Position numbers and translations under genes: made by a program
The notes under the pieces: generated by a model
What the model was told of the DNA's origin: nothing
Database searches by the model: none
The model's input: the letters and a program-made list of their open reading frames with translations, nothing else
From: Chloroflexota bacterium
GTDB lineage: Bacteria > Chloroflexota > Limnocylindria > Limnocylindrales > CSP1-4
NCBI GenBank assembly: GCA_016191395.1
Contig: JACPOS010000013.1
Span: 32,072-96,071, forward strand
DNA length: 64,000 bases
Direction: 5' to 3'
In this document: positions 63,887-64,000 of the stretch, piece after piece
Numbering within the stretch: the first letter of the stretch is position 1
How the letters are laid out: each line of letters starts with the position of its first letter

Positions 63887-64000
63887 TCAGGCGGCCAACT
63901 TGACCACCAACCGCTGCCGAGGCGTCTGACCGCCGAGCCCGAGATGCGGGCGCTCGTCGTTGTAGTAGCGGACGAAGCGGTGCAGGGCAACCTCGCGTTC
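63887..64000 (-). CDS. IS481/IS3-type transposase, C-terminal fragment (cut by window)
   Basis: 38 residues: ALHRFVRYYNDERPHLGLGG followed by QTPRQRL, the end of the integrase core (the YN-x2-RPH motif of IS3/IS481 DDE transposases), then a TGA stop at 63889-63887. The rest of the gene runs beyond base 64000. Confidence 0.85.
   Translation of the reverse strand, partial: EREVALHRFVRYYNDERPHLGLGGQTPRQRLVVKLAA

Overview
The window is very G+C-rich (about 70% by eye), uses many GTG starts, and is dominated by tightly packed operons with 4-base ATGA/GTGA overlaps. The gene mix is a large nuo operon, HspR with Hsp20/Lon/ClpB, a geranylgeranyl-reductase-like flavoprotein, a CsoR regulator and a LabA/NYN protein. 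That points to a free-living, respiring bacterium, most likely a Chloroflexota lineage (for example Limnocylindria/Ellin6529-like). An actinobacterium-like organism cannot be excluded from sequence alone. No rRNA, tRNA or CRISPR array was recognised.

Layout. 1-1.9 kb: the 3' part of a drug-efflux MFS gene and a sortase-like protein lacking the catalytic Cys. 1.9-17.0 kb (minus strand): a 13-gene complex I operon, nuoA-B-C-D-H-[I/E]-F-[G-like]-J-K-L-M-N. The membrane arm and the quinone module look ordinary. The electron-input module is rebuilt: a one-cluster NuoI/NuoE hybrid, a NuoF relative with eroded FMN/NADH and N3 ligands, and an 898-residue fusion of a NuoG-type [2Fe-2S] domain, a GltD/NfnB-like flavoprotein and NuoI-type ferredoxin domains. 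17.5-19.8 kb: midA (complex I assembly methyltransferase family) with an uncharacterised partner. 19.9-24.3 kb: folK (plus), then purH-glpX-peptidase S51-hypothetical (minus). 24.4-28.4 kb: a membrane protein, a cupin, dhaKL, a lipoprotein and a Nudix hydrolase.

28.4-35.8 kb (minus): a proteostasis cluster hsp20-hspR-lon-dnaJ/cbpA-clpB, with a recognisable promoter before hsp20. 36.1-42.5 kb: a possible frameshifted small gene, two TrkA-type proteins plus a Usp, a phosphoesterase, csoR with a perfect palindromic operator, a zinc-ribbon-like protein, a PD-(D/E)XK-like protein, hpt and two envelope proteins. 42.5-48.0 kb (minus): a branched-chain amino-acid-type ABC transporter livK-H-M-G-F, in which LivG carries an inserted hydrophobic hairpin. 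48.4-54.7 kb (plus): a GNAT protein, a NYN nuclease with a long disordered basic tail, holB, acylphosphatase, a thioesterase and a GSAM-family aminotransferase. 54.8-57.8 kb (minus): a large AAA-type LuxR regulator. 58-61.4 kb (plus): a TusA-like and a DsrE-like protein, a secreted cupin and a Cys-rich geranylgeranyl-reductase-like enzyme. 61.4-64 kb (minus): Fic, a methyltransferase, a LysM remnant and the end of an insertion sequence running off the window.

How they work together: the strongest theme is energy metabolism. A complex I-type proton pump has an altered, possibly NAD(P)H/ferredoxin-flexible, input module, and a putative assembly factor sits next to it. The heat-shock block and the liv transporter are self-contained operons. 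The right-hand edge shows gene decay and transposition.
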